A DNA stretch of 64,000 nt from Dryocola sp036489025 (GTDB lineage: Bacteria > Pseudomonadota > Gammaproteobacteria > Enterobacterales > Enterobacteriaceae). Position 1 is the stretch's first letter. Every line of letters starts with the position of its first letter. This document shows positions 52,341 to 60,950 of the stretch, one piece after another. The stretch is from assembly GCA_036489025.1 (NCBI GenBank), contig DASXGN010000051.1, positions 96,911 through 160,910 on the forward strand, read 5' to 3'. The notes beneath the pieces are model-generated. The model saw only the letters and a program-made list of their open reading frames with translations. It did no database searches and was not told where the DNA came from. Both the position numbers and the translations under genes were made by a program.

Positions 52341-53458
52341 TGCGGCTATGGCTGTTGGTTTTGCTGCTGAGCCTGGCGCCGCTGGGCCATGCCGCGTACG
52401 GGGGAAAAGATATTCTGCCGGTCGAACAGGCGCGCCGCGTCTGGCCCGTTATCCAGGGGCTGTCACCGCCGGAATCGCTGCGCCCATGCTGCGCGTTTGG
52501 CTATGACCTCCAGGTGCGGGCCGTCGGGGTGCCGATTCCCGTCTACCAGATAGGCAATGTTTTGACCCTGAGCACGCTGGGCAGACATCGCTATAACGAC
52601 AGTGCCCTGGCGGCGGTGAAGGATATTGTGGGGCTAAACGATGAGAAGAGCGGCCTGATTTATACCCATCGGGGCGGCTTTATTGATATTGCCCACGTGC
52701 GCGATACCGCCGATAACACGCTGTATCTTTTCTCGCGCATTGCGCCGCAGCTTGGTCAGGAAGGGCGTTTTTTCTATAGCGAAGAGCTGGGCGTCAGGCG
52801 GATTCAGCTCAACGACTTTACGCCTCCCGCGTCGATGGCGGAGCGTTATTCGCTGGCTGCCTGGCTGGCGGGTCACCTGGCTTTCCAGCTGGCGCAGTGG
52901 CACGAGGTTGCCCAGTGGTACGGTTTCCAGTCCGTGCCCGGTTTTTCCGAGGAGATCTCGGCGTTTTCGCCGGAGGATCTTTACTCGAACCTGCTGGGCG
53001 CGCGGCTGGCAATCAACGTGATTCTTCGCGGCGAGGCCGATACCCTCGAGCATTACAACGTGGCGATGGAAAAAGCGCTGCACAAAGCTCTGTATCAGCT
53101 GGGGGCGGTCAGCAAAGCTGAAACGGAGAGAAAATTCCGCGAGGTGGACGGCGACTGGTGGAACAGCAAACGGCGCGTGCCCGATAAGTTTCTGGTCTTA
53201 AACCGCAATTACGATCTCAGTGAAAACCGGCTGCCCACCGAGGTGCCGTTTGAAAAAGCCAGGCGCTATCGCTTAACGATGCCCGATGAGCTGTTTGGCC
53301 TGCAGCTTAGCCAGTCCGGCGAGCTACAAATCTATCCCGGCAGCGATATGCGGGGGCTTAAACCCCCCGCGCAGTTCTACTCGCCTGAGCAATTCCCTGC
53401 GCTCGCTGAACAGGCGAAATATGCCGACCAGATTCAGCTTCAGCAGATGAAAAAATAA
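52340..53458 (+). CDS. DUF4056-family periplasmic protein
   Basis: A 372-residue exported protein (signal peptide ending GHAAY). The middle holds LAGHLAFQLAQWHEVAQWYG (about residues 175-194), where His, His and Glu fall in a helix; a metal site is possible but unproven. FSPEDLYSNLLGARLAINVI follows. It shares one base with the preceding stop and ends the operon. Function is unknown in the family. Confidence 0.75.
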   Translation: MRLWLLVLLLSLAPLGHAAYGGKDILPVEQARRVWPVIQGLSPPESLRPCCAFGYDLQVRAVGVPIPVYQIGNVLTLSTLGRHRYNDSALAAVKDIVGLNDEKSGLIYTHRGGFIDIAHVRDTADNTLYLFSRIAPQLGQEGRFFYSEELGVRRIQLNDFTPPASMAERYSLAAWLAGHLAFQLAQWHEVAQWYGFQSVPGFSEEISAFSPEDLYSNLLGARLAINVILRGEADTLEHYNVAMEKALHKALYQLGAVSKAETERKFREVDGDWWNSKRRVPDKFLVLNRNYDLSENRLPTEVPFEKARRYRLTMPDELFGLQLSQSGELQIYPGSDMRGLKPPAQFYSPEQFPALAEQAKYADQIQLQQMKK

Positions 53459-53564
53459 ACCCCGCGGTGCAACGTAAGGCTGCCCGATGACAGGTTGCGC
53501 ATTGCCGGGGGGAACCTATAGTTAAGTCATCTTCCACAGCGCAACGCGGCTTAAGGAATTCCAG

Positions 53565-53858
53565 ATGACAGCTCCAAAAGTATTTATTTTGCTTCTTTGC
53601 CTGACGGCTTCCGCCGGGGCCGCCGCCGAATCTGCGCTGAAGTCATTGCAGTTTGACCAGCAGAAGCGGCAGGTGATGACCGAACTGAAAAAGGTTTGCC
53701 ACCAGCCGAAAGGCGTTTCTGATACGGAGTGGGCCAACCGGATTCTCGCCTCGGAAGATAATCAGCGCCACGTCCGGGAAGCCAGCCTCGCCATCGAACG
53801 CAATAACACGCAAAATTACTGGGATGCCATCGGCAAAGTGGAATGCCCGGAGATGTAG
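53565..53858 (+). CDS. yicS: YicS-family small exported protein
   Basis: A 97-residue protein with signal peptide ending AAA and two cysteines (VCHQP, VECPEM). The C-terminal stretch AIERNNTQNYWDAIGKVECP matches E. coli YicS as I recall it. Good ribosome site (AAGGA). Function unknown. It is separated from the envelope operon by 106 bp and has its own terminator. Confidence 0.7.
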   Translation: MTAPKVFILLLCLTASAGAAAESALKSLQFDQQKRQVMTELKKVCHQPKGVSDTEWANRILASEDNQRHVREASLAIERNNTQNYWDAIGKVECPEM

Positions 53859-53909
53859 CCGCCTGCTTTACCCGGCAGTCGCCGAGGTTATCGCAACTGA
53901 ATGAAACGG

Positions 53910-53940
53910 TGCCCTTATTTTAAAGGGCACTTTAATTTTG
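53910..53940 (+). terminator. Rho-independent terminator after yicS
   Basis: GTGCCCTT-6 bases-AAGGGCAC followed by TTTAATTTT: a perfect 8-bp stem with a T-rich tail, 51 bases after the yicS stop. Confidence 0.75.
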
Positions 53941-54449
53941 GTTATTATCACTGCATAAATTATTTCCTGACGAAAATATCGATATTTGGGCAAGAAAATT
54001 CTCACGGCAATTCATCTCCTCATCATCTAAAAATATTCATATATAATATATTCTTTATGCATTCATATGGTGAATGATTTATCTAATATCTTGCTTTCAT
54101 TTCAATGATTGTAGCGATGTTTAATTTTTAATGAAGTTTAAAAACGCAGGGTGGAAGATTTGATATCGCGCTAATTAATGAGATTTTTCCCGAGGTATTT
54201 TTATGACTCATTCGAGGTTATTTTTATAAGATATTGTTTTTTATTGGTAATAAAATTGATTTTATCTCAGAATTATTCTGTTTTTGGTGCTCGAAAATTC
54301 CTAAAAAGGACTTTTTTTTACAGGGGCATTTAATAACGCCTCCTTCAATGGTAATTTGTCTTAAAAATGCATCTCAATTTCATAATATTGACGGCAAATA
54401 AAATCTCTTTATTTGCCGCCATTCCATGCACGTTTAAAAGGAGTTGCTT
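53941..54449. promoter_or_regulatory. AT-rich region upstream of the T6SS operon
   Basis: About 500 bp of strongly AT-rich sequence with no gene, in contrast to the GC-rich T6SS genes. It must contain the promoter for tssB and has the composition that H-NS silences in relatives. I found no sigma-54 (GG-N10-GC) element. Confidence 0.45.
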
Positions 54450-54944
54450 GTGTCAAATTCGTTCCAGAATGAGATCCCTAAGGCCCGCGTCAATATTAAA
54501 CTGGATTTGCATACCGGCGGTGCGCAAAAGAAAGTTGAGCTGCCTCTGAAGCTGGTGGTCATGGGTGATTACAGTAACGGTCAGGAACAGCGCCCGCTGT
54601 CCGAGCGTGAGAAAGTTAATATCAACAAGAATAACTTTAACAGCGTGCTGGCCGATTTCTCCCCGTCCGTAAACCTGACCGTCGAAAACACCCTCGCAGG
54701 CGATGGCTCCGAAGAGAGCGTCAAGCTGTCCTTCAGCGAAATGAAAGACTTCGAACCTGAGCAGGTCGCTCGCCAGATCCCACAGCTGCGCGCCATGCTG
54801 GCAATGCGCAACCTGCTGCGCGACCTGAAATCCAACCTGCTCGACAACGTGACTTTCCGTAAAGAGCTCGAAAGCATTCTGAAAGACCCGTCGCTGAGCG
54901 AAGAGCTGCGTGACGAACTGAATGCCCTGGCGCCGAAGGCGTAA
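54450..54944 (+). CDS. tssB: T6SS contractile sheath small subunit
   Basis: A 164-residue VipA/ImpB protein that with TssC forms the contractile sheath around the Hcp tube. Family stretches ARVNIKLDLHTGGAQKKVEL, PLKLVVMGDY and LRAMLAMRNLLRDLKSNL are present. The GTG at 54450 was chosen because AAGGAG lies 6 bases before it; TTG 54444 is too close. Confidence 0.93.
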   Translation: MSNSFQNEIPKARVNIKLDLHTGGAQKKVELPLKLVVMGDYSNGQEQRPLSEREKVNINKNNFNSVLADFSPSVNLTVENTLAGDGSEESVKLSFSEMKDFEPEQVARQIPQLRAMLAMRNLLRDLKSNLLDNVTFRKELESILKDPSLSEELRDELNALAPKA

Positions 54945-54980
54945 TTCCTCCCCCTAACGGATTCATGCGAGATAATGCTT

Positions 54981-56522
54981 ATGTCAGTCAATACTGAAAA
55001 TACCTCATCACCACAGACAACCGTGCTCGACCGCCCGGAAGCGGGAGGCGTGTATGCGTCTTTGTTCGAAAAAATTAACCTGAAGCCGGTGGCCAAACTG
55101 GGCGACCTGAACGACTTCCAGGACGGCTCAGCGCTGGCCGACGTGACCGCCGATCAGCGCGTTACCGCCGCCGTGCAGGTGTTCCTTGAGCGCCTGAAGC
55201 AGTCTGGTCAGACCGTTGAGCGTCTGGACAAAACCCTGCTTGATCACCACATTGCCGAACTGGACCATCAGATCAGCCGCCAGCTTGATGCGGTCATGCA
55301 TCACGAATCCTTCCAGGAAGTCGAATCGGCCTGGCGCGGCCTGAAATCGCTGGTGGACCGCACCGATTTCCGCCAGAACGTGAAGATTGAAGTGCTGGAC
55401 GTTTCCAAAGACGCGCTGCGTCAGGACTTCGAAGACAGCCCGGAAATCATCCAGACCGGCCTGTACTACCACACTTATATTCAGGAATATGACACCCCGG
55501 GCGGCGAGCCAATCGGCGCGGTAATTTCTAACTACGAGTTCGACGCCTCTGCGCAGGACGTGGCGCTGCTGCGTAACATCTCTAAAGTATCTGCCTCCGC
55601 GCACATGCCGTTTATCGCCTCCGTCGGGCCTAAATTCTTCCTGAAAGACTCGATGGAAGAAGTGGCCGCCATCAAAGACATCGGCAACTATTTTGACCGC
55701 GCCGAATACATCAAGTGGAAGTCCTTCCGCGATTCCGATGATTCTCGCTATATCGGCCTGACCATGCCGCGCGTGCTGGGTCGCCTGCCGTATGGCCCGG
55801 ACACCGTGCCGGTGCGCAGCTTCAACTACGTCGAAGAAGTTAAAGGCCCTGACCACGATAAATACCTGTGGACCAACGCCTCGTTTGCCTTCGCCGCCAA
55901 CATGGTGAAAAGCTTCATCAAAAACGGCTGGTGCGTGCAGATTCGCGGCCCGCAGGCGGGTGGCGCAGTCACCGACCTGCCAATCCACCTGTACGACCTG
56001 GGCACCGGCAACCAGGTGAAAATCCCGTCAGAAGTGATGATCCCGGAAACCCGCGAGTTTGAATTCGCCAATCTGGGCTTTATCCCGCTGTCCTACTACA
56101 AAAACCGCGACTACTCCTGCTTCTTCTCCGCCAACTCCGCGCAGAAGCCAGCGCTGTACGACACCGCCGATGCCACGGCCAACAGCCGCATCAACGCGCG
56201 CCTGCCGTACATCTTCCTGCTATCGCGCATTGCCCACTACCTGAAGCTTATCCAGCGCGAAAACATCGGCACCACCAAAGACCGCCGTCTGCTCGAGCTG
56301 GAGCTGAACACCTGGGTTCGCGGTCTGGTCACCGAAATGACCGATCCGGGCGACGATCTGCAGGCCTCGCACCCGCTGCGCGATGCAAAAGTTGTCGTGG
56401 AAGATATCGAAGACAACCCGGGCTTCTTCCGCGTGAAGCTGTATGCGATCCCGCACTTCCAGGTAGAAGGCATGGACGTCAACCTGTCACTGGTTTCCCA
56501 GATGCCGAAGGCAAAATCGTAA
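54981..56522 (+). CDS. tssC: T6SS contractile sheath large subunit
   Basis: A 513-residue VipB/EvpB protein. Characteristic stretches: VESAWRGLKSLVDRTDF, EYIKWKSFRDSDDSRYIGL and the C-terminal ELNTWVRGLVTEM. It pairs with TssB; 36 bp separate them. ATG 54975 would also be possible; it adds two residues. Confidence 0.93.
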   Translation: MSVNTENTSSPQTTVLDRPEAGGVYASLFEKINLKPVAKLGDLNDFQDGSALADVTADQRVTAAVQVFLERLKQSGQTVERLDKTLLDHHIAELDHQISRQLDAVMHHESFQEVESAWRGLKSLVDRTDFRQNVKIEVLDVSKDALRQDFEDSPEIIQTGLYYHTYIQEYDTPGGEPIGAVISNYEFDASAQDVALLRNISKVSASAHMPFIASVGPKFFLKDSMEEVAAIKDIGNYFDRAEYIKWKSFRDSDDSRYIGLTMPRVLGRLPYGPDTVPVRSFNYVEEVKGPDHDKYLWTNASFAFAANMVKSFIKNGWCVQIRGPQAGGAVTDLPIHLYDLGTGNQVKIPSEVMIPETREFEFANLGFIPLSYYKNRDYSCFFSANSAQKPALYDTADATANSRINARLPYIFLLSRIAHYLKLIQRENIGTTKDRRLLELELNTWVRGLVTEMTDPGDDLQASHPLRDAKVVVEDIEDNPGFFRVKLYAIPHFQVEGMDVNLSLVSQMPKAKS

Positions 56523-56538
56523 ATAAGGCAGGGAGCCT

Positions 56539-57879
56539 ATGAAAACGGAACAACCGTTATGGGGCAGGGGGATCATGGTCTCGCCCCAGCATTTTCAGCA
56601 GCAGGTCGCTTATGCGGCCTGGTCTGCAGAATGTATTGCGCAGATGGGGCTGAACCATCCCTGGGGAGTGATCGAGGCGGCTTTTGAGCCCGGCGCGCTG
56701 AAACTTGGCCGCCTTCAGGCACATCGGCTGCACGTCCGCTTCCAGGACGGCACACTTGTTGATACCAGCAACGCAGATGCGCTGCCTCCTGCGATCTTGC
56801 TTGACGGCGAGTCGCATGAAACGGTTGTTATGCTGGCGCTGCCGCTGTTACGTGCTAACGGCGGCAACTGCCTGACGCCGGATGAGGTTGCTGAGCGTCC
56901 GGTTCGCTATCGCCAACGCTGGCGCGACGTGCGTAACCAGTTTGGTGACGACAACCGCCAGATTGCCGTGATGCAGCCGGAACTCACCCTGCGCTTTGCC
57001 CATCAAAACAACAGCGATTATTTGACCTGTCCGGTTGCTCGTTTGCAGCAGGATTCCACAGGCATATGGACGCTGGATGAATCTTTCCTGCCGCCGCTGC
57101 TGACCGTACAAAGCAGCCGCTGGCTAATGACGCAGCTTGAACAGCTGATGACCCAGCTTCGTGCCCGCCTGACTCGTCTGATGGCTATGCGCCGTGAGAG
57201 CAACGAACGGATGGCGGACTTCGCCGTGGCTGATGTCTCTCTGTTCTGGTTGCTAAACGCGCTGAACAGCGCGGAACCCGTGCTTGGGCAATTCCTGCGC
57301 TATCCCCAAAGCGCGCCGGAGCGGTTATATCCGGAGCTGGCCCGCCTGGCCGGCAGCCTGCTGACCTTCTCACTGGAGCATCAGGTTGCGGCTATTCCTG
57401 GCTGGCAGCACGAACGGCTGAACGAAGTTTTCCCGCCGCTGTTCGACCTGCTTAGCGATCTGCTGGAAGCTAGCCTGCCGTCGCGGGTGGTCGCTATTGA
57501 GCTTACCCACGATAAACGCCTGCGCCAGTGGCAGGCTCGTTTGCAGGATCCTCGCCTGCGCGAAGGGGCGGATTATTATCTGTCCGTGCGTTCTCAGATC
57601 CCGGTAGCGCAGCTGCAGGAACAGTTCCCGCAGCAGTGTCGCGTCGGTAGCCCGGACTTTGTCACAAGCCTGGTGAACGCCTCTCGTCAGGGGGTGCCTC
57701 TTAAAGCGCTGCGCCATGTGCCAGCGGCCATCCCGCTGCGCCTGGAAAACCAGTATTTCGCCCTCGATTTGTCCCATCCGGCTGCTCAGGAAATGCTCGA
57801 AAGCGGCAGCTGCATGTTTTATACCCCGGGCATGCTGGGCGAGCCTGAACTTGAACTTTATGCGGTGCTGAGAACATGA
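56539..57879 (+). CDS. tssK: T6SS baseplate protein TssK
   Basis: A 446-residue trimeric baseplate component that links the baseplate to the membrane complex. The N-terminus PLWGRGIMVSPQHFQQQ is the family signature (V-x-W-x-x-G-M-x-L-x-P-Q-H-F). Its last bases overlap the tssL start (ATGA). Confidence 0.92.
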   Translation: MKTEQPLWGRGIMVSPQHFQQQVAYAAWSAECIAQMGLNHPWGVIEAAFEPGALKLGRLQAHRLHVRFQDGTLVDTSNADALPPAILLDGESHETVVMLALPLLRANGGNCLTPDEVAERPVRYRQRWRDVRNQFGDDNRQIAVMQPELTLRFAHQNNSDYLTCPVARLQQDSTGIWTLDESFLPPLLTVQSSRWLMTQLEQLMTQLRARLTRLMAMRRESNERMADFAVADVSLFWLLNALNSAEPVLGQFLRYPQSAPERLYPELARLAGSLLTFSLEHQVAAIPGWQHERLNEVFPPLFDLLSDLLEASLPSRVVAIELTHDKRLRQWQARLQDPRLREGADYYLSVRSQIPVAQLQEQFPQQCRVGSPDFVTSLVNASRQGVPLKALRHVPAAIPLRLENQYFALDLSHPAAQEMLESGSCMFYTPGMLGEPELELYAVLRT

Positions 57880-58565
57880 GTGAGCGAAAACGCGGAGAAA
57901 CCGCGCCCATTGATATCGACGCGCTGATGCAGGACACCTGGCTGCAGGTCATCAGCCTGCGCCACGAGCCGGTCTTTCAGGAGGGAGAAGGTCGGCAGCT
58001 GTGGGAGCGCTGTGTAGCCAACGTGGAACAGGTCCAGCAGGCGCTGAAAGACAGCGGTATGCCTGAGGCCGATCGCCTGCATATTCTGACCGCCCAGTGC
58101 GCGCTGCTGGATGAAGCCGTGAAAGGTAGGGGCGTCCAGGATGAGGCCTGTGTGCAATGGTATGACATTCCATTGCAGGGGCATTTCCTGGGCACGATGG
58201 ACGCCGGTGACACGCTGTGCGATCGCATGGGCGAGGTACTGCGCCAGCCCGCGCCAGACGCAGCCGTACTCACCTGCTTTCAACGCGTGATGATGCTGGG
58301 TTTTCTGGGCAGCTTCCGTTCTTTGAACGATCCAGAGCGGCAAAAGCTGGTGAAAGCGCTGGGCGAGCACGTGGTGCCTTTTAGCTTTCCGCAGACACAT
58401 CCGGTGCTGGCGGAAAGCCGGGTTGGCCGCGGCATGGGCGGCTGGCTCGCCTCGTGGCCTGCCCAAATTGGCCTGAGCATTCTGATCCTCGCCGCGCTGT
58501 GGTGGGGGCTTAGCCACTGGCTCGATCAGATGCTGGCAACGCTGTTGCCTGGGGCGGTGAAATGA
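57876..58565 (+). CDS. tssL: T6SS membrane-complex protein TssL (DotU/IcmH)
   Basis: A 229-residue protein with a cytoplasmic DotU domain and a single C-terminal membrane helix (AQIGLSILILAALWWGL). Normal for the short form that lacks the peptidoglycan domain; that function may sit in the next gene, an OmpA-domain protein, which it overlaps by 4 bp. Confidence 0.9.
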   Translation: MSERKRGETAPIDIDALMQDTWLQVISLRHEPVFQEGEGRQLWERCVANVEQVQQALKDSGMPEADRLHILTAQCALLDEAVKGRGVQDEACVQWYDIPLQGHFLGTMDAGDTLCDRMGEVLRQPAPDAAVLTCFQRVMMLGFLGSFRSLNDPERQKLVKALGEHVVPFSFPQTHPVLAESRVGRGMGGWLASWPAQIGLSILILAALWWGLSHWLDQMLATLLPGAVK

Positions 58566-60280
58566 GTTCTGCACAGCAGCGCCTGCTGGCGTTGTGGGCC
58601 GTATTGCTGAGCGGTGTGGTTTGCCTGGGATTTCTGCCGCTCTCCGGCACGGCAGCCGTGCTGCTGACGCTTGCGCTCTGGGCGCTAATCGCGACGGTCT
58701 GGTGGCTGGTGAACCGGCGGGCAGCCCGGCATGAATCCACGGTGCATCTCGACAATCTGCCTGAAGCGACCTGGCGGCAGCCGGTCGTGCTGGTCTGCGG
58801 CGAGCAGGCGCAAAACTGGCCTGCATCCTCGCAGGTGCTGACGGTTGCTCAGGGATGCTGGATTCGGGTGGAAGAGAACCAGGACGTGGAGCAGGTTGCT
58901 CGCCAGCTGCTGTGGCGACGCCCGGACTGGGGGCGTCAGCTGTCCGTGATGGTCAGCGTCTGCCCGCAGAAACACGCGGACACCGAGGCTTTGACCAGTC
59001 GCCTGCTGGCCCTGCGCTGGCAGATCAGCCAGCTGCGGCGGGAAACGGGTCATTGCGTGCCTTTGGTGCTGAACGGCCAGGTGGGCAGCGCCATGATGGA
59101 TGACATGCTGTGGCAGGCGGCGATCCCGGGCGAAGGCGTTCGCGTCTGGCGCGAAGCGTCGGCCCCGTGCTCCATTGCCGCCTGGGTTTCAACCGGCGGA
59201 GCGGTGGCAATGCAGCAGCAGGTGCTGATGAATAGCCTGATGAGCTGGTTCTATCAGCACGTTAAAACGGTGTTTATGGAGGCTAATCCGGATATTCCGG
59301 TCGTGGCGCCTACCGCTGTGCTGTGGGGATTAGGGCCTTCGATGGACGGCGCGCTGGCCGCGTCCGTCTGGACATCCTGGCTCAATCGTCATACGGCACT
59401 GCGCGAAGTTGCAGGCTGGCAGCCGGCGATAGATACCGATACCACAGCGGCCCCGTTGTTACCCGATTTCGTGCTTCCTCTCTTGCCGGAAGGCCAGGGC
59501 CTGACCCCCCGTCAGCGCGCATGGCGTTTTGGGCTAACGATGTTTACCTGCGCGGCGGTGCTTGCGCTGTGCAGCAGCGGCTGGAACAACCGTCAACTGC
59601 TGCACCGCGTGGGCTTCGACATCAACCACTATGACCGAATTTCGATGGATGATTACGGCCCTAAAGCGCAGGCGCTAAACGTCCTGCGCAAGGATGCAGA
59701 GCAGCTGGATAGCTGGGCGCGCAACGGCGAACCCACGCGGATGAGCCTCGGGCTGTATCAAGGGGAACGTCTGCGTATGCCCGTGCTGGATGCCATTCGC
59801 TCCTATGTTCCGCCTCCACCGCCGCCGCCTAAACCTGAGCCGAAACCGGCCCCGAAAATCATTCGCCTCGACAGCATGTCGCTTTTTGATTCCGGCAAGG
59901 CGGAGCTGAAGTCAGGCTCCACAAAAGTGCTGGTCAACTCGCTGGTGGGCATAAAAGCGAAACCGGGCTGGCTGATTGTCGTTTCCGGCCATACCGACAC
60001 CACCGGCAGTGAGCAGATCAACCAGCCGCTCTCGCTGAAGCGCGCTGAATCAGTCCGTAACTGGATGCGCGATACCGGCGACGTGCCGGAAAGCTGTTTT
60101 GCTGTTCAGGGCTATGGTGCAAGCCGTCCTGTAGCGACAAACGATACCGCGGAAGGCCGTACGCTCAACCGCCGTGTCGAAATAAGTCTGGTGCCGCAGG
60201 CCGATGCCTGCCGGATGCCGGGCAAAACCAAAGCGCCATCGGAGGATGATGGCGTTACCGAAAATGAAATGGAGAAATAA
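58562..60280 (+). CDS. T6SS-associated OmpA-family protein
   Basis: A 572-residue protein: two N-terminal membrane helices (about 8-50), a 250-residue cytoplasmic domain, another helix near residue 325, a Pro/Lys linker (PPPPPPPKPEPKPAPK) and an OmpA_C peptidoglycan-binding domain (SLFDSGKAELKSGS; VSGHTDTTGSEQINQPLS; GRTLNRRVEISL). It probably anchors the short TssL to the cell wall. A separate OmpA gene of this size beside tssL is seen in Enterobacter-type clusters. Confidence 0.85.
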   Translation: MSSAQQRLLALWAVLLSGVVCLGFLPLSGTAAVLLTLALWALIATVWWLVNRRAARHESTVHLDNLPEATWRQPVVLVCGEQAQNWPASSQVLTVAQGCWIRVEENQDVEQVARQLLWRRPDWGRQLSVMVSVCPQKHADTEALTSRLLALRWQISQLRRETGHCVPLVLNGQVGSAMMDDMLWQAAIPGEGVRVWREASAPCSIAAWVSTGGAVAMQQQVLMNSLMSWFYQHVKTVFMEANPDIPVVAPTAVLWGLGPSMDGALAASVWTSWLNRHTALREVAGWQPAIDTDTTAAPLLPDFVLPLLPEGQGLTPRQRAWRFGLTMFTCAAVLALCSSGWNNRQLLHRVGFDINHYDRISMDDYGPKAQALNVLRKDAEQLDSWARNGEPTRMSLGLYQGERLRMPVLDAIRSYVPPPPPPPKPEPKPAPKIIRLDSMSLFDSGKAELKSGSTKVLVNSLVGIKAKPGWLIVVSGHTDTTGSEQINQPLSLKRAESVRNWMRDTGDVPESCFAVQGYGASRPVATNDTAEGRTLNRRVEISLVPQADACRMPGKTKAPSEDDGVTENEMEK

Positions 60281-60282
60281 TC

Positions 60283-60774
60283 ATGGCAATCCCAGTTTAT
60301 CTGTGGCTGAAAGACGACGGCGGCGCGGACATTAAAGGTTCTGTGGACGTGAAAGACCGTGAAGGCAGCATCGAAGTGGTTGCGCAGGAACACAACCTGT
60401 ATATCCCAACCGACAACAACACCGGCAAGCTGACCGGGACTCGTATCCATACTCCGTTCCTGTTCACCAAGGAAATCGATTCCTCCAGCCCGTATCTGTA
60501 CAAGGCGGTGACTACCGGTCAGACCCTGAAGTCTGCGGAATTCAAGTGGTACAAAATCAACGACGCGGGCCAGGAAGTTGAATACTTCAACACCAAGCTG
60601 GAAAACGTGAAGCTGGTAAAAGTGGCGCCGAAGATGCACGACATCAAGGACCCTTCCTTCGAGAAGCATAACCACCTCGAAGCCATTGAACTGCGTTACG
60701 AAAAAATCACCTGGACCTACAAAGACGGCAACATCATTCATTCCGATTCCTGGAACGAACGCGCCACGGCGTAA
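60283..60774 (+). CDS. hcp: T6SS tube protein Hcp
   Basis: A 163-residue Hcp/TssD, the stacking-ring tube that is expelled with VgrG. MAIPVYLWLKDDGGADIKGS and the HNHLEAIELRYEKITWTYKDG end are typical. It follows the OmpA gene by 2 bp, and a strong terminator follows it. Confidence 0.95.
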   Translation: MAIPVYLWLKDDGGADIKGSVDVKDREGSIEVVAQEHNLYIPTDNNTGKLTGTRIHTPFLFTKEIDSSSPYLYKAVTTGQTLKSAEFKWYKINDAGQEVEYFNTKLENVKLVKVAPKMHDIKDPSFEKHNHLEAIELRYEKITWTYKDGNIIHSDSWNERATA

Positions 60775-60781
60775 GCCCTTC

Positions 60782-60811
60782 AGCGGACAGACTCTTCTGT
60801 CCGCTTTTTTT
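60782..60811 (+). terminator. Strong rho-independent terminator after hcp
   Basis: AGCGGACAGA-CTCT-TCTGTCCGCT, a perfect 10-bp stem, followed by seven T. It ends the tssB-hcp unit, so clpV and vgrG need their own promoter in the 139-bp gap that follows or leaky read-through. Confidence 0.9.
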
Positions 60812-60950
60812 GCTGAGTCTCTGCCCGCGGGGCCTCAGCAAAAACGAAGTTAAACACATTGCGAAGACTGACCTAATGCGCTTGGGTTCCTTTTACACAG
60901 GGAATAGCGATGGGCGGTAGCGTGTCCGGGAACAATAAAGAGAGTGAATT

